From assembly GCA_013697635.1 (NCBI GenBank), contig JACCWM010000201.1, positions 62,001 through 126,000 on the forward strand: a DNA stretch of 64,000 nt. Reading direction: 5' to 3'. Position numbers and translations under genes: made by a program. Below are positions 55,832-64,000 of this stretch, piece by piece. This DNA comes from Lujinxingiaceae bacterium (lineage in GTDB: Bacteria > Myxococcota_A > Bradymonadia > Bradymonadales > Bradymonadaceae). Position 1 is the first letter of the stretch, and every line of letters begins with the position of its first letter. The notes under the pieces were generated by a model. It worked only from the letters and a program-made list of their open reading frames with translations, had not been told where the DNA came from and searched no databases.

Positions 55832-56479
55832 TCAGGGAGCGTAGTCGAGCGCCGGCGTGAGATTGAAGACGCTGTTGAGGCAGGTGAAGATCTCGCTGCA
55901 TACGCCATCGACGACGCGCGCGGCGCAGGCGTCGGTGTTTTTCCACAGCTCGTCGGTGCGCGTGCGGGCGATGAGCCGGCAGCTGTTGCGAAGCGCGATC
56001 GTCGAGGCGCTCGCGTCGCAGCTCTTGACCGCGTCGATGAACGAGCCACAACGCGCATCGCGCTCTGCCGACAGGGGTACGCGCTCATAGCAGACCTGGG
56101 GGGCGTATTCGGTGCGCATCTCCTCGCAGCTCAAGCCGGTCAGGATGCACTCGCCAAAGGACTCGAAGGCTTGCTCGCTCCAGCCTTGCACGGTGTTGCG
56201 GCAGGCCTCGGCGCAGCGCTCCTGAGGCGCTTCACAAGCGTCCATGCGCGCGCACAGGGTGTCGCAGCTCAACGCGCCAATCTCGAGCGTGCTGCAGACC
56301 GAGAATTCATTGCACATGAAGCCCTGGCGGCAGTCACTGCTCGCAAAGCACAGCTCACCTTCATAGCCCTGCTTTACCTCTTCATCGGCGCGACAGCCCA
56401 CGGTGGTCAAAGCTGTCATGCAGCAAAAAAGCGCGCCGACAACGATCATCCACCGACGCATTTTCTTTTCATCCATCAC
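55832..56479 (-). CDS. Cys-rich lipoprotein of unknown function (215 aa)
   Basis: A lipoprotein signal ends at LTTVGC (Cys near residue 29). The rest has about 20 Cys: CFASSDCRQGFMC is a short Cys-rich repeat of the type found in the 818-aa protein at 5371-7827; further on the Cys are spaced for several disulfides (LSCDTLCARMDAC, ERCAEACRNT). The start is a GTG at 56479, with AAGGAG 6 bases upstream; an ATG follows directly. No enzyme motif is seen. Possibly surface-exposed and disulfide-stabilised. Confidence 0.7.
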   Translation of the reverse strand: MMDEKKMRRWMIVVGALFCCMTALTTVGCRADEEVKQGYEGELCFASSDCRQGFMCNEFSVCSTLEIGALSCDTLCARMDACEAPQERCAEACRNTVQGWSEQAFESFGECILTGLSCEEMRTEYAPQVCYERVPLSAERDARCGSFIDAVKSCDASASTIALRNSCRLIARTRTDELWKNTDACAARVVDGVCSEIFTCLNSVFNLTPALDYAP

Positions 56480-56592
56480 CAGTGACTCCTTGCACGGTTA
56501 CTTGAGCACAGCGGGCACAGCGGGCACAAACAGCGTCGCTGTTCAGAGCAAAATTCTCCTCGCAAGTATCACATCAAACGGGTCTTTACAAC

Positions 56593-57267
56593 TTAACAGC
56601 TCACATCCAGCGCTCCTAATCGGGGTTGATCTGGCGGGCTCTCGCGGCGCGCCAGCTTGAAAGCGATGCCGCGACCGAGGCCGCTGACCATCGCAAGATG
56701 GATCCAGAGCACGGCCAGATTCTCCAGCAACGCCGCGTTTCGCAGGCCGCCGGCGCGCACCGGGTTAAAGCCGGCGCGCGCGGCAATCGTCGCAACGGTG
56801 TCGAGCGCCTCGGCATGGTCAGAGGCGATCTGCACGTCGATCGGGCCAAAAGCGGTGTCAGGATCGGCGTGGTACTCGGCGCCAAAGGTGTTGAACGCCT
56901 TGACCACGCGGGCGTTGGTCGCCGCCGCCAGCGCCGCTGCGTTCGAGCCCTGGCTGGGCGGGTTCCACACCGGGCCCTGGTCCCACCGGATCGGATTGGT
57001 GCAGTCGACGAGGATCTTGCCCTCGAAGTCGAGCCCGGCGACGGCCTCGAGAGCGACGTTTCCGGGCACGGCGAGAAACACCACGTCGGACGCGGCCACG
57101 GCCTCGGCCACCATCGCCAGGCCGGCCGGCCCCTCAATACTCTCGAGCAGCGGTGCGGCTTTCCTCAGGTCGCGCACCCCGAAGGTCACCTCGTAGCCAT
57201 GCATTGAGAGCCTTCTGCCCAGGTTTGCGCCCACGTTTCCGGCGCCGATGATCGCAAGTGTTGTCAC
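56593..57267 (-). CDS. NADPH-dependent F420-reductase-like oxidoreductase (COG2085)
   Basis: Cytosolic NAD(P)-binding protein of 224 aa. TLAIIGAGNVGANLGRRL is the nucleotide-binding loop at the N-terminus, followed by VTFGVRD and the DVVFLAVPGN strand; VVKAFNTFGAEY is the FNO-type substrate region. This family (fno/NpdG-like) includes true F420 reductases and uncharacterised relatives; the lack of F420 genes here makes the substrate open. The start is the GTG at 57267 with GGAGG 7 bases upstream. It shares the strand with the GFA-fold gene, 37 bases apart. Confidence 0.8.
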   Translation of the reverse strand: MTTLAIIGAGNVGANLGRRLSMHGYEVTFGVRDLRKAAPLLESIEGPAGLAMVAEAVAASDVVFLAVPGNVALEAVAGLDFEGKILVDCTNPIRWDQGPVWNPPSQGSNAAALAAATNARVVKAFNTFGAEYHADPDTAFGPIDVQIASDHAEALDTVATIAARAGFNPVRAGGLRNAALLENLAVLWIHLAMVSGLGRGIAFKLARRESPPDQPRLGALDVSC

Positions 57268-57304
57268 GGCATAACCTCCATGTGTTCGGATAATGTCTTG
57301 CCCA

Positions 57305-57640
57305 TCAGTCTTGGGGTCTGCGCAGATACTCGTGTAGGTATTGTCGCCCGTCAAGGGTGCCGACTGCGATGAGCAGCTTGTTCGAGTGGTTTGGGTAACG
57401 GAAGAGCCGCGCGTTGCAGCGTCGGCACACGCCCTGGCGGCCTTCACTTGAGACGTCTTCCCAGCACAGCGCCTCCTCGCTGTTGACGCTCAGGTGCTCT
57501 CGCTCGACGGCGAGCATCGGGTGTTCGTGGGTCTTCTCGCCATCGGTCCTGCGATAGTCGATGACGCCGATTGCCGCTGCCTGCACCGTATAGGAGACCG
57601 CCCCGCAGGCGCACTTTCCACTGTAAGTTGGTTTCTTCAT
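57305..57640 (-). CDS. GFA-fold (CENP-V-like) protein with reduced zinc sites (111 aa)
   Basis: The N-terminal SGKCACGAVSYTV and C-terminal GVCRRCNARLF pairs match the first and last Cys pairs of the glutathione-dependent formaldehyde-activating (GFA) family. The middle CxCxxC segment is absent; residues 28-50 hold DYRRTDGEKTHEHPMLAV instead. So only one of the two zinc sites is complete, as seen in some shorter relatives. Catalysis is doubtful. First gene of the leftward pair with the COG2085 oxidoreductase. Confidence 0.7.
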   Translation of the reverse strand: MKKPTYSGKCACGAVSYTVQAAAIGVIDYRRTDGEKTHEHPMLAVEREHLSVNSEEALCWEDVSSEGRQGVCRRCNARLFRYPNHSNKLLIAVGTLDGRQYLHEYLRRPQD

Positions 57641-57702
57641 CAGGGCGTTCTTGTGTTGGACACCGCTGGTCGGTCACAAGTGTCAGTATTGAGGTTATGC
57701 TC

Positions 57703-57757
57703 CGCTCACGGTTTTATGAAGTGCATTGCGCTCACGGTTAAACTGCATATCATGCAG
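57703..57757. promoter_or_regulatory. Direct repeats and dyad before the lysR gene at 57760
   Basis: cgctcacggtt occurs at 57703-57713 and 57729-57739 (26-base period), and a perfect dyad ctgcat-atc-atgcag lies at 57743-57757, just before the start codon. This 119-base gap is between the LysR gene and the divergent GFA/COG2085 pair, so these are candidate regulator sites. Confidence 0.5.
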
Positions 57758-57759
57758 GT

Positions 57760-58692
57760 ATGCGCCTCTCCGAGCTCGACCTCAACTTGCTGCCGTATCT
57801 CGACGCTGTGCTTCAAATGGCGAGCGTCACGCGTGCCGCCGAGCGGGTGGGTTTGAGCGCGCCGGCGATGAGCCATGCCCTGGCCCGCTTGCGCGAGATG
57901 CTCGACGACGAGCTATTGGTGCGCTCGGGGCGCTCGATGGTGCTGACCGAACGCGCAGAGGCTCTTCGGCCCAGGGTGCGCGCGCTCATCGAGGAGATTC
58001 GCTCGACCATTGGGCCGACTGGACCGCTCGATCTCGAGCACCTCGAGCGCCTCTTTCAGGTGCGGGCGACGGACTATGTCATCGATTTGATGTTGCCGAC
58101 GATTGAAGAGCTCATCGGTGAGCGCGCGCCTCGCATGACGCTGCAATTTTTGCCCAACCGCTCCGACGACGCCGAGGCGTTGCACAACGCGCAATTCGAT
58201 CTGGGTGTCGGGGTTTATGGGGATTTACCGGCGACGCTGCGCATCCGAAAGCTCGTCGACGACGGCTTCGTATGCGTTGTGCGCCGAGGCCACCCGCTGG
58301 TAGGCAAGCCGCTCACGTTAGAGCGCTACGTGGCCTGCGATCACGTGCAGGTCGCCCCGCGCGGGCGCGCGGGTGGCCGCCTCGACGATCATCTCTTCGC
58401 GCTGGGTTACAAGCGCCACATCGCGCGCGCCGTGCCCTATTTTCGCAGCGCCCTGGAGATGACCGCAAAGAGCGATTATCTGCTGACGGTCTCAGCGCGC
58501 CTGGCTTATCGCTATGCGACCGAGCTCGATCTGGTGATCTTTGAGCTGCCCTTTGAGATGACCGGCTTTACTCTGTCGATGCTCTGGCACGCGCGCCACC
58601 AGTCCGATCCGGCTCACGCCTGGCTTCGTGGGCTCTTCGCAAGCGCTGCGAGCTCGCTTGAGGCTTTGGAGAGTCTGTCGCTCGAGCGCTGA
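57760..58692 (+). CDS. LysR-family transcriptional regulator
   Basis: Regulator of 310 aa with the N-terminal helix-turn-helix at about 8-65 (LLPYLDAVLQMASVTRAAER, then LSAPAMSHALARLREMLDDE). The LDLNLLPYLDAVL start is typical of the NodD/PcpR-like branch. The effector domain begins near residue 95. The product should control the divergent GFA/COG2085 pair and itself, as is common for divergent LysR genes; no ligand can be predicted. Confidence 0.88.
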   Translation: MRLSELDLNLLPYLDAVLQMASVTRAAERVGLSAPAMSHALARLREMLDDELLVRSGRSMVLTERAEALRPRVRALIEEIRSTIGPTGPLDLEHLERLFQVRATDYVIDLMLPTIEELIGERAPRMTLQFLPNRSDDAEALHNAQFDLGVGVYGDLPATLRIRKLVDDGFVCVVRRGHPLVGKPLTLERYVACDHVQVAPRGRAGGRLDDHLFALGYKRHIARAVPYFRSALEMTAKSDYLLTVSARLAYRYATELDLVIFELPFEMTGFTLSMLWHARHQSDPAHAWLRGLFASAASSLEALESLSLER

Positions 58693-58754
58693 TGTTTTTC
58701 CACAGATATCTTGCTTGCTCTGGGGGGCGCGATGATGACCTCGGTGCCGTTGAA

Positions 58755-59700
58755 CTAAGCGGCCTTGTTTACACCGAGTACGCCGGCTTTGTAGCAGAGC
58801 TTGTGGTCGATGCCGCCGTCGGCTCGCAAAAAGATGAGCCCTTGAGCGGCGATGGTGTACTTGCCAACGGGGAGTGGGCGCTTAAGGGTGGCGTAGGTTA
58901 TGCGCGCTGTCCTTGATCGTGTGCAGCATTCCGTGGTGGAAGAACAACGTGGAGCCAATGGCGAGCGTTCCCAGGCCGGGCAGCTCGAGGGGGGCGCTGA
59001 TCTCGACCTTGTGCAAAATGTCTGGGCGGCGCGGGTCCATCCAGGCTGTGGTTGGATCGTTCAAGGCGGCGTTGAACTCGAACTTGCTGGCGGGTGGGAT
59101 GGCGATGCCGCCGGGGCAGCTCTCGGCGATGGAGTGAATTTCGCGGATGCGCGTGCCGGCCCACACCGACGTGCTCAGATCGAAGGCTTGGTCGGTCCAG
59201 ATGAGCTCATGGCGAGTCTCTTGGTGGTCGGTGACGGTCTTTCGAACCTGGGTCAGGGCGCGGTTGATCGAGTCGAGGAGCAGGTCAAGCGCGGGTGAGG
59301 CGCCGGATTCGAAGCAGGCGTCGCGCTCGCTGTCCTCGTAGTCGGCGATGACGAGGCCCTCGGGTTTATCGCTTTCCAGGGGCCATTGATGCTCGATGCG
59401 GGCGTCGAGCAAGAATGCGACGCGCTTGCGAGCAAAGATCCAGAAGCGCCAGCGGTAGAGGGTGACGCCGTCAAGCGCGATGCGAAGCTTGTAGCGGGCG
59501 CCAAAGGAGAGCGCGACGAGTACGACGCCTGCAAGCAATAGCCCGTCGTTCATGTGGCCGTAGATCCAGATCAAGGCGCCGCTGAAGAGTACGAAGCAAA
59601 GGGTGGTGACCGAGTCGATCTGCATCTCGGTGCGGTCCATTCCGGAGAAAATATACTCGGAGTTCGATTTGATCTCGGGGTCGGATTTTGAGTCGGACAT
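58755..59700 (-). pseudogene. Membrane protein gene split by a frameshift
   Basis: The start at 59700 (MSDSKSDPEIKSNSEYIF) opens a protein with two helices near residues 35-65 (TLCFVLFSGALIWIY and LLLAGVVLVALSFGARY) and a soluble domain. That frame ends at 58882 after HTIKDSAHNLRHP. A second frame from about 58904 continues with RITYATLKRPLPVGKYTIAA and stops at 58755 with a well-formed end (KAGVLGVNKAA). Joining them needs one base skipped in a gcgcgc run at 58902-58907. So this is a frameshifted gene or a sequencing error. Function unknown. Confidence 0.6.
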
Positions 59701-59749
59701 GAAGCTCGCTCGCAATAGGGCCTGTTCGGAGGCGCGCACGTGCTGAGCA

Positions 59750-61282
59750 CTACCACGCGGCAAGCGCGAGCGCGAGCAGTCCGCCCAGCGTGGCATAGAG
59801 CGCGCAGACGCCAAGGGTGCGGCGCAAAATGGTGCCTTCCTGGCCGGTGATCCCGACCGTTGCGCAGCCGGCGATGATGTTGTGCGGGGAGATGATGTTG
59901 CCCACGGCAGCGCCAAATCCCTGGGCTCCAAGGATTTGCAGTGGAGGCAGCTCGAGGCGCGTGGCGGTGCTGTGTTGGAAGTCGGTGAACAAGATGTTCG
60001 AGGCCGTGGCCGAGCCGGTGACAAAGGAGCCGAGTACGCCGATGAAGGGAGCAAAGAGCGGCCAGCTGCGCCCGGCAAGGCTTGCCGCGGCCTCCGCGAG
60101 CACGGCGATCATCGAGGCGTGGACCATCAGGCGGCTGATTGCGAGCATGGCGACGAGCGCGATGGCGACCAGGCCGAGCTGGCCAAGCGCTGTGCGCATG
60201 GCGTGGCCAAGGTCGGCCAGCGTCGCGCGTTGCAGCCAGCCGCCGATGACAAAGCCCAAAAAGAGCACGGTGCCGGGGTGGTAGAGCGGTTGAAAGGTGC
60301 CGCTGAAGCGGCCGTGCAGGCGCCAGGTGATCGCGAACTCGGTGAGGGCGGCCTGGATCGGGGGCACCAGGCGCGTAACAAGGATCAGGGCGATGACGAT
60401 CAGGTAGGGCGAGGAGGCGCGCAAAAGCTCGAGCCAGGGGTGAGCCTCGTCCTCGGTGTCCGAAGCGCCCTGTCGTCGTTGTATCCAGGCCAGCGCGACG
60501 ATGAAGAGCGCAGCGCCGATCAGGGCGCCGCCCATGGTCGGAAGCTCGGGGCCGACCCAGCGGGAGATGGCGAACATCGGCACCAAAAATGTGGCAGCGC
60601 CAAGGCCAACCCAGGGCCAGATGTTACTCTCTGGCGCGCCGGCTTCGTCTTTGAGGCCGCGCCTAGCGAGGTAGACGACGATCAGGAGCATGATCCAGCC
60701 AAGCAGCGCGTGGTAGATGCCGGTGGCGCGGCTCAGCTCGAGGCCGGAGTACGTCGTGACCGCGATCATCGGTAAGATCGGGGTTCCGACGGCGCCAAAG
60801 GAGACGCCGGCGCAGTGGCCGATCAGGGCCATGCTGACGGCCTGGGCCGGGCGAAAACCGAAGCTGACGAGAAAGGGCGCAGCCAGGGCGATGGGCGTTC
60901 CAAAGCCGGCGGCGCCTTCTAAAAAGAGCGCGAAGAACCAGGCGATGAGCACAGCGAGCAAGCGCGGATCGTCGGTCAGCCGGGCAGCGGAGCTGCGGAT
61001 CGTGTCGATCGCCGAGGTTCGCACCTGCAGGTGGTGCAAACACAGGGCGCCAAAGATGATCCAGAGGATCGTCGCTGCGGTGAAGGCGGCCTCTAAGAGC
61101 GAGCCTGCCACGCCCCAGATGCGGGCATCGTGGTCGGCAATCGGCTCAAACTCGAAGACCACTGTGGCGAGCACGAGCGTGGTGGCCAGGCCGACGAGGC
61201 CGGCGACGGCGGCAGATCTGCGGGCGAGGACCATCAACACGATAATCGTCAGGATGGGGATCGTGGCGAGTAGCGCCGTCAT
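59750..61282 (-). CDS. lctP: L-lactate permease family transporter
   Basis: Inner-membrane transporter of 510 aa with 12 or more helices. LFLEGAAGFGTPIALAAPFL is the family signature, HCAGVSFGAVGTPIL and GNIISPHNIIAGCATVGITG are the other conserved parts. It takes up lactate (and often glycolate) with protons. It lies 12 bases after the D-lactate dehydrogenase gene, so the two are one operon. Overall length matches the LctP/LldP family (about 500-550 aa). Confidence 0.9.
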   Translation of the reverse strand: MTALLATIPILTIIVLMVLARRSAAVAGLVGLATTLVLATVVFEFEPIADHDARIWGVAGSLLEAAFTAATILWIIFGALCLHHLQVRTSAIDTIRSSAARLTDDPRLLAVLIAWFFALFLEGAAGFGTPIALAAPFLVSFGFRPAQAVSMALIGHCAGVSFGAVGTPILPMIAVTTYSGLELSRATGIYHALLGWIMLLIVVYLARRGLKDEAGAPESNIWPWVGLGAATFLVPMFAISRWVGPELPTMGGALIGAALFIVALAWIQRRQGASDTEDEAHPWLELLRASSPYLIVIALILVTRLVPPIQAALTEFAITWRLHGRFSGTFQPLYHPGTVLFLGFVIGGWLQRATLADLGHAMRTALGQLGLVAIALVAMLAISRLMVHASMIAVLAEAAASLAGRSWPLFAPFIGVLGSFVTGSATASNILFTDFQHSTATRLELPPLQILGAQGFGAAVGNIISPHNIIAGCATVGITGQEGTILRRTLGVCALYATLGGLLALALAAW

Positions 61283-61294
61283 GGAGCTCCGGTC

Positions 61295-62293
61295 CTAGAG
61301 AGTGACTTCGTGAAAGGTGCCGGTGCCGGTGGCAAAAGCCGTGGCGTTCTCGAGCGTGGTCTGGGCGATGTTGCCCAGCGCCTCACGGGTGAAGAAGCCC
61401 TGGTGGCCGGTGATCACGACGTTGGAGAAGGTCAAAAGCCTTGCAAAGACGTCGTCTTGGAGCACGTGGCCCGACAGATCTTCGAAGAAGAGCTCTTCTT
61501 CCTCTTCGTAGACGTCGAGGCCGAGATAGCCGATGCGCCCGGACTTGAGGCCATGGATCACGGCGCGTGTGTCAATGATCGCGCCGCGGCTGGTGTTGAT
61601 GAGCATCACGCCGGGCTTCATCGCTTGCAGGGCCGCCTTGTCGATCAAGTGATGGGTGTGGGCGTTGAGTGGGCAGTGCAAGCTGATGATGTCGCTTTCA
61701 GCGAGCAGCTCCTCGAAGCTCACGTATTCGATGCCCAGGCGCAGGGATTCCTCGTTGGGCTGGGGGTCAAAGGCGATGACCCGACAGCCCAGGCCGATCA
61801 TGATGCCGGCAAAGACGCGCCCGATCTTGCCGGTGCCCACGATGCCCACCGTTTTCTTGTACAGATCGAAGCCAAGCAGGCCCTCGAGTGAGAAATTGCC
61901 CTCGCGAACGCGGGCATAGGCGCGGTGGGTTTTGCGATTGAGCGCCATGATCAGTGCAAGCGTGTGCTCGGCGACGGCGTATGGCGAGTAGGCCGGCACG
62001 CGGGCCACACGCAGCCCGAGGTCGGCCGCGGCGCGCAAATCGACGTGGTTAAAGCCGGCCGAGCGAAGCACGATCAGTTGCACGCCCTGGGCGGCTAAAA
62101 TCTCGAGCACCTTGCGGTTGAGGCGGTCGTTGACGAAGGCGCACACGGCCTCAAAGCCGGCGGCCAGCGGGGCGGTCTCGGGTCCGAGGCGCGCCTCCAA
62201 GAAGACCAGCTCGTGGTTGTGGCCGCCCTGGGCGTTGGCATCGTTTAGAAATTGGCGATCGTACTGTTTGGTGCTGAAGATGGCGATGCGCAT
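61295..62293 (-). CDS. ldhA: D-lactate dehydrogenase (D-2-hydroxyacid dehydrogenase)
   Basis: NAD-dependent enzyme of 332 aa, LdhA type. [19 protein letters not shown] binds [14 protein letters not shown] is near the substrate; the catalytic Arg is in [10 protein letters not shown], the Glu in [10 protein letters not shown] and the His in [13 protein letters not shown]. The YEEE and FFTREAL blocks are specific for the LdhA group that reduces pyruvate to D-lactate. With the lactate permease it gives a lactate production, export or uptake unit. Confidence 0.92.
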   Translation of the reverse strand: MRIAIFSTKQYDRQFLNDANAQGGHNHELVFLEARLGPETAPLAAGFEAVCAFVNDRLNRKVLEILAAQGVQLIVLRSAGFNHVDLRAAADLGLRVARVPAYSPYAVAEHTLALIMALNRKTHRAYARVREGNFSLEGLLGFDLYKKTVGIVGTGKIGRVFAGIMIGLGCRVIAFDPQPNEESLRLGIEYVSFEELLAESDIISLHCPLNAHTHHLIDKAALQAMKPGVMLINTSRGAIIDTRAVIHGLKSGRIGYLGLDVYEEEEELFFEDLSGHVLQDDVFARLLTFSNVVITGHQGFFTREALGNIAQTTLENATAFATGTGTFHEVTL

Positions 62294-62391
62294 GGCGAGC
62301 CGGCGGCGAAAGGAAGGTTTGCCAGGAAGGTGGCGAGCGGGCCCAACCTAGCACGCCGGGCCAAGACGTCAAACAGGGGCGAACACTAACG

Positions 62392-62420
62392 TGGCCAAGC
62401 GAGGGTCTCGTCATTATAAT
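62392..62420 (+). promoter_or_regulatory. Candidate sigma70 promoter for the Gly-rich protein gene
   Basis: TGGCCA (62392-62397, 4 of 6 matches) and a perfect TATAAT (62415-62420) are 17 bases apart. The gene starts 40 bases after the -10. Confidence 0.65.
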
Positions 62421-62459
62421 GCGCGCCTTGAGGCTCTTGCAGTCCGTGGAGGCGACGCC

Positions 62460-64000
62460 GTGACCAAACAAATCATCTTCGACGCTTCGGGCGAGCAAGG
62501 ACTTTCGAGTCGAAATGGGTCCAACGGCTCGGGTGGCAATACGGGCGGGCGCGGCGGCCAGGGAGGCAACGCCACGCAGCCGACGCCGGGCCAGGCGGCG
62601 GCCAACGTGCACCTGCAGCTTCGCTCGGCAGCGAGCACCGCGGGCATGGCACCCGACGCCGTGGCGATCGTCGGGCGTGCCCGGGGCGCAACGGAGCTTG
62701 TGGTCGGGGCGCCCGAGCTGGGCTCGATTCAGGTCCTGGCCGTCGGCGGCGACGGGGGCAATGGGGGCAACGGCGGACGAGGTGGCGACGGCGGGCGTGG
62801 GCGAGACGGGGCGAGCGCGACGCGCAGCAGCTCGGGCTCCAACGGTGGGCCCGGTGGCGACGGTGGCGATGGCGGCCACGGAAGCTCGGGCGCCGACGGC
62901 GGCGACGGCGGCCAGATCGTCGTCGAGCTCGACGAGCGCGACGCCTATTTGCTGATGGCCGTCGAGGGGTCCGAAGATCCTCAGGCCCTGGTCAAACCGG
63001 GACGGGGCGGGGCGCGCGGCATACATGGCAGCGGCGGCCGAGGCGGCGCGGGCGGGCGCGGGGGCAGCTCGCACTCGTGGACTGAGACCGATCGCAACGG
63101 CAACCAGGTGTCCCGCAGCAACTCAGGCGGCTCCTCGGGCTCGTCGGGGCGAAGCGGCCGATCGTCAAGCTCGCCGCTTGGCCACGGGCGAGACGGGCGC
63201 CCGGGTAACTTCGCGATTCACGTCGCCACAGCCCGCGGGCGCGTGGCCTATTTGCACCGCTACGAGCTGTGTCTGGTGAGCTTTGAGCACGTCGAGGCGC
63301 CCTCGCCAGAGCAGGACGCGATCTACGAGTTTGGCGAGATCGTGCATGTGCAAAAGGTGCGGGTTCGAAACATCGGGGCGATGCCCACGCCGGCCTATCA
63401 ACGTGTGCGGCTGATCCTTGGCAAAGGGGCGTGGGTGCGACCGCTCGACGACGAACTCTTTATCGAGCGCAGCTTGCAGCCTGGCGAGGAGTACACGCTG
63501 GCGGGCGTGTTGCGCTTTCGCATCGCGCGCCCGGGCGCGCCCGAGCCCGGCGCGCCGCTGGTGGTCGAGGAGGCGATCAGGGCCGAGGCCTGGCAGCTCG
63601 GCGTCGAGCTGGCCGGTCGGCCGGCCGCGCAAACGCCCTTTGCGCGGCGCTATGAGAGGGCAAATCTGACGCGCCTGCTGCATGCGCGCTATCCGGTAGA
63701 GAACTCGAGCGATGTCTTGGCGCTTCGCTCGCTGGCGCACGGTGAGCGCACGCGGATGCGCTTTGAGATCTCGAACATCTCGGCTGCGGCGATCGGAGGT
63801 GGCTCGCCGCGCGGGCGCGCGCTGGGATTGCAGATCGCGTGGGTGGGGGGCGATGTGGCCGCCGATGCGTTGGTGTTTTTGGATGTGAGGGGCACAGAAG
63901 TCGCGCTTTCGGGCCAGTGCGAGGGCTTTGAGGGCTACTTTTTGCCGATCGCAAATCTCGAGGCGCGATCGAGCCTGGTCGTCGAGACCCAGGTTGGCTT
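62460..64000 (+). CDS. Gly-rich, collagen-like protein with a C-terminal domain (partial)
   Basis: The frame opens at the GTG at 62460, with GGAGG 7 bases upstream, and is open to the right window edge (513 codons), so the C-terminus is missing. Residues 1-240 alternate Gly-rich blocks (GNGGNGGRGGDGGRGRDG, GGPGGDGGDGGHGSSGADGG) with short strand-like pieces (VHLQLRSAAS, GQIVVELDERDAYLLMAVEG). From about residue 270 the sequence is ordinary and beta-rich (VQKVRVRNIG, EYTLAGVLRFRIARPG, RMRFEISNISAAAIGG), like repeated immunoglobulin-type folds. No signal peptide is seen. Function unknown; possibly a structural or adhesive protein. Confidence 0.75.
   Translation, partial: MTKQIIFDASGEQGLSSRNGSNGSGGNTGGRGGQGGNATQPTPGQAAANVHLQLRSAASTAGMAPDAVAIVGRARGATELVVGAPELGSIQVLAVGGDGGNGGNGGRGGDGGRGRDGASATRSSSGSNGGPGGDGGDGGHGSSGADGGDGGQIVVELDERDAYLLMAVEGSEDPQALVKPGRGGARGIHGSGGRGGAGGRGGSSHSWTETDRNGNQVSRSNSGGSSGSSGRSGRSSSSPLGHGRDGRPGNFAIHVATARGRVAYLHRYELCLVSFEHVEAPSPEQDAIYEFGEIVHVQKVRVRNIGAMPTPAYQRVRLILGKGAWVRPLDDELFIERSLQPGEEYTLAGVLRFRIARPGAPEPGAPLVVEEAIRAEAWQLGVELAGRPAAQTPFARRYERANLTRLLHARYPVENSSDVLALRSLAHGERTRMRFEISNISAAAIGGGSPRGRALGLQIAWVGGDVAADALVFLDVRGTEVALSGQCEGFEGYFLPIANLEARSSLVVETQVG

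Noticed and set aside
59701-60078. 126-codon extension of the membrane-protein frame into the permease gene
   Set aside because: Ser/Arg/Pro-rich sequence antisense-like in character within the permease gene; the MSDSKSDPE start fits better.

Overview
The window is high-GC, densely coded bacterial chromosome. Several traits point to the Myxococcota, most likely a Bradymonadales-type predator or relative: a MYXO-CTERM-type sorting tail, many lipoproteins with Asp/Pro- or Asn-rich linkers, long Cys-rich repeat proteins, a complete oleABCD cluster, and a TSP3-repeat OmpA-like protein. This placement is inference; no rRNA or marker-based placement was possible. There are no phage modules, insertion sequences, CRISPR arrays or rRNA genes. 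One tRNA (Thr, CGT) is present.

Layout. 1-4.6 kb: a partial TatA/B gene, a small orphan protein, an M20 metallopeptidase and a Zn/Mn-type ABC importer (permease, ATPase, binding protein). 4.8-9.8 kb: a His-rich exported protein, an 818-aa Cys-rich repeat lipoprotein and tonB-exbD-exbB behind a very good Fur box. 9.9-23 kb: a GPAT/PlsB-like acyltransferase, a MYXO-CTERM protein, two conserved proteins of unknown role, an HSDL2-like SDR, a stand-alone PNKP-type kinase domain, a lipoprotein S9 peptidase, an outer-membrane barrel, a beta-carbonic anhydrase and an internally duplicated Gln-rich exported protein. 23-27.6 kb: oleA-oleB-oleC-oleD for long-chain olefin synthesis, translationally coupled and followed by a terminator set inside a 58-59-bp inverted repeat.

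27.8-39.5 kb is read leftward. It holds two small membrane proteins, two paralogous Asn-linker lipoproteins, and two large (about 1050 aa) lipoprotein metallohydrolases of the CehA/McbA (PHP) type that flank a membrane protein fused to a spermidine-synthase-like domain. The last five genes run in one direction and look like one surface-associated unit of unknown function; this is the best candidate here for an undescribed system.

39.7-49.5 kb: methionine aminopeptidase, a 41-bp tandem repeat, then acnA, sucA, sucB and lpdA, which form a TCA-cycle block. 49.5-53 kb: a LysR regulator divergent from acnA with a dyad between them, an anchored protein of unknown role and an OmpA/TSP3 protein. 53-54 kb: tRNA-Thr with a perfect hairpin terminator, followed by an AT-richer RelE/XRE toxin-antitoxin cassette whose toxin has a one-base frameshift. 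54-58.7 kb: a degenerate PRMT-like protein, a small unknown protein, a Cys-rich lipoprotein, a COG2085 oxidoreductase, a reduced GFA-fold protein and a divergent LysR regulator. 58.7-64 kb: a frameshifted membrane protein, a lactate permease with a D-lactate dehydrogenase, and a Gly-rich collagen-like protein that runs off the right edge.

Start sites were chosen mainly from Shine-Dalgarno spacing and family alignment from memory. Many long antisense reading frames exist opposite real genes; they result from the GC-rich codon usage and are left out.
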